Assembly (NCBI GenBank): GCA_903960725.1
Contig: CAJCBY010000488.1
Span: forward strand, 1-5,233
From: an uncultured Cytophagaceae bacterium
Lineage (GTDB): Bacteria > Bacteroidota > Bacteroidia > Cytophagales > Spirosomataceae
Reading direction: 5' to 3'
Length of the DNA stretch: 5,233 nt
A model generated the notes under the pieces. That model did not search any database. It had not been told where the DNA came from and saw nothing but the letters and a program-made list of their open reading frames with translations. The position numbers and the translations under genes were made by a program. Shown here piece after piece: positions 5,189 through 5,233 of this stretch (positions are counted from its first letter, which is position 1; the number at the start of each line of letters is the position of its first letter).

Positions 5189-5233
5189 AGAGTAGAGAGT
5201 AGAGAGAATAGATTATAGAGTAGAGAGTATAGA
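5188..5233. repeat. Tandem 7-bp repeat (GAGAGTA), runs off the window end
   Basis: Heptamers in phase from 5188: GAGAGTA, GAGAGTA, GAGAGAA, TAGATTA, TAGAGTA, GAGAGTA, then TAGA at the edge. Three units are exact and the others differ at one or two bases. The array starts on the last base of the GC hairpin stem. Its full length, and whether a mirrored CTCTAC arm follows, cannot be seen because the window ends at 5233. Confidence 0.85.

Noticed and set aside
1..5233. A new defence or mobile system
   Set aside because: All the long coding regions are housekeeping or envelope genes; no nuclease, transposase, integrase, toxin–antitoxin or phage-like gene was seen.

Overview
The window looks like chromosomal DNA of a Bacteroidota bacterium, probably from the Cytophagia/Flavobacteriia side. 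The reasons are: moderate-to-low GC; four small lipoproteins with lipoboxes just before a Cys; hardly any Shine-Dalgarno-like sequences before starts; a TAnnTTTG-type promoter element; an outer-membrane protein with the Bacteroidota-style A|Q signal-peptidase site followed by an 'NSPYS-x-x-G' start; and an LptC that is a lipoprotein. No genus can be assigned from this alone. No transposase, phage gene, CRISPR array, tRNA or rRNA was seen, and gene order and content look like core housekeeping DNA.

Plus-strand block 1 (2-2137): the 3' end of recN (DNA repair ATPase), then a small helical lipoprotein (ATGA overlap), then a SCO-family copper/thiol lipoprotein (26-bp overlap), then, after an intergenic gap filled by a 7-bp-period inverted repeat, a lipoprotein cytochrome c. 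The last three look like a small respiratory/copper-handling unit at the envelope, translationally tied to recN. SCO proteins usually help build or protect the CuA site of cytochrome oxidase, and a mono-haem cytochrome c is a natural electron carrier to such an oxidase.

Minus-strand block (4091 down to 2134): a divergent promoter region, a predicted outer-membrane beta-barrel protein (non-ATG start, most likely TTG at 3978), and lptC 9 bp after it. The two genes form an envelope-biogenesis pair. The lptC stop overlaps the cytochrome c stop by 4 bp in a tail-to-tail arrangement with no room for a conventional terminator.

Plus-strand block 2 (4100-5167): an MscS-type mechanosensitive channel divergent from the outer-membrane protein gene. 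The shared promoter region contains two mirrored TAnnTTTG boxes in one 20-bp palindrome. Directly after the mscS stop is a GC-only-rich 9-bp hairpin followed by a second, unrelated 7-bp-period repeat that runs off the end of the window.

The most unusual material is non-coding: two different heptamer repeats associated with hairpins, the palindromic divergent promoter, and the terminator-free tail-to-tail overlap. No clearly new multi-gene system is visible. The small lipoprotein next to SCO, with clustered Met/His, is the best candidate for an undescribed protein function.
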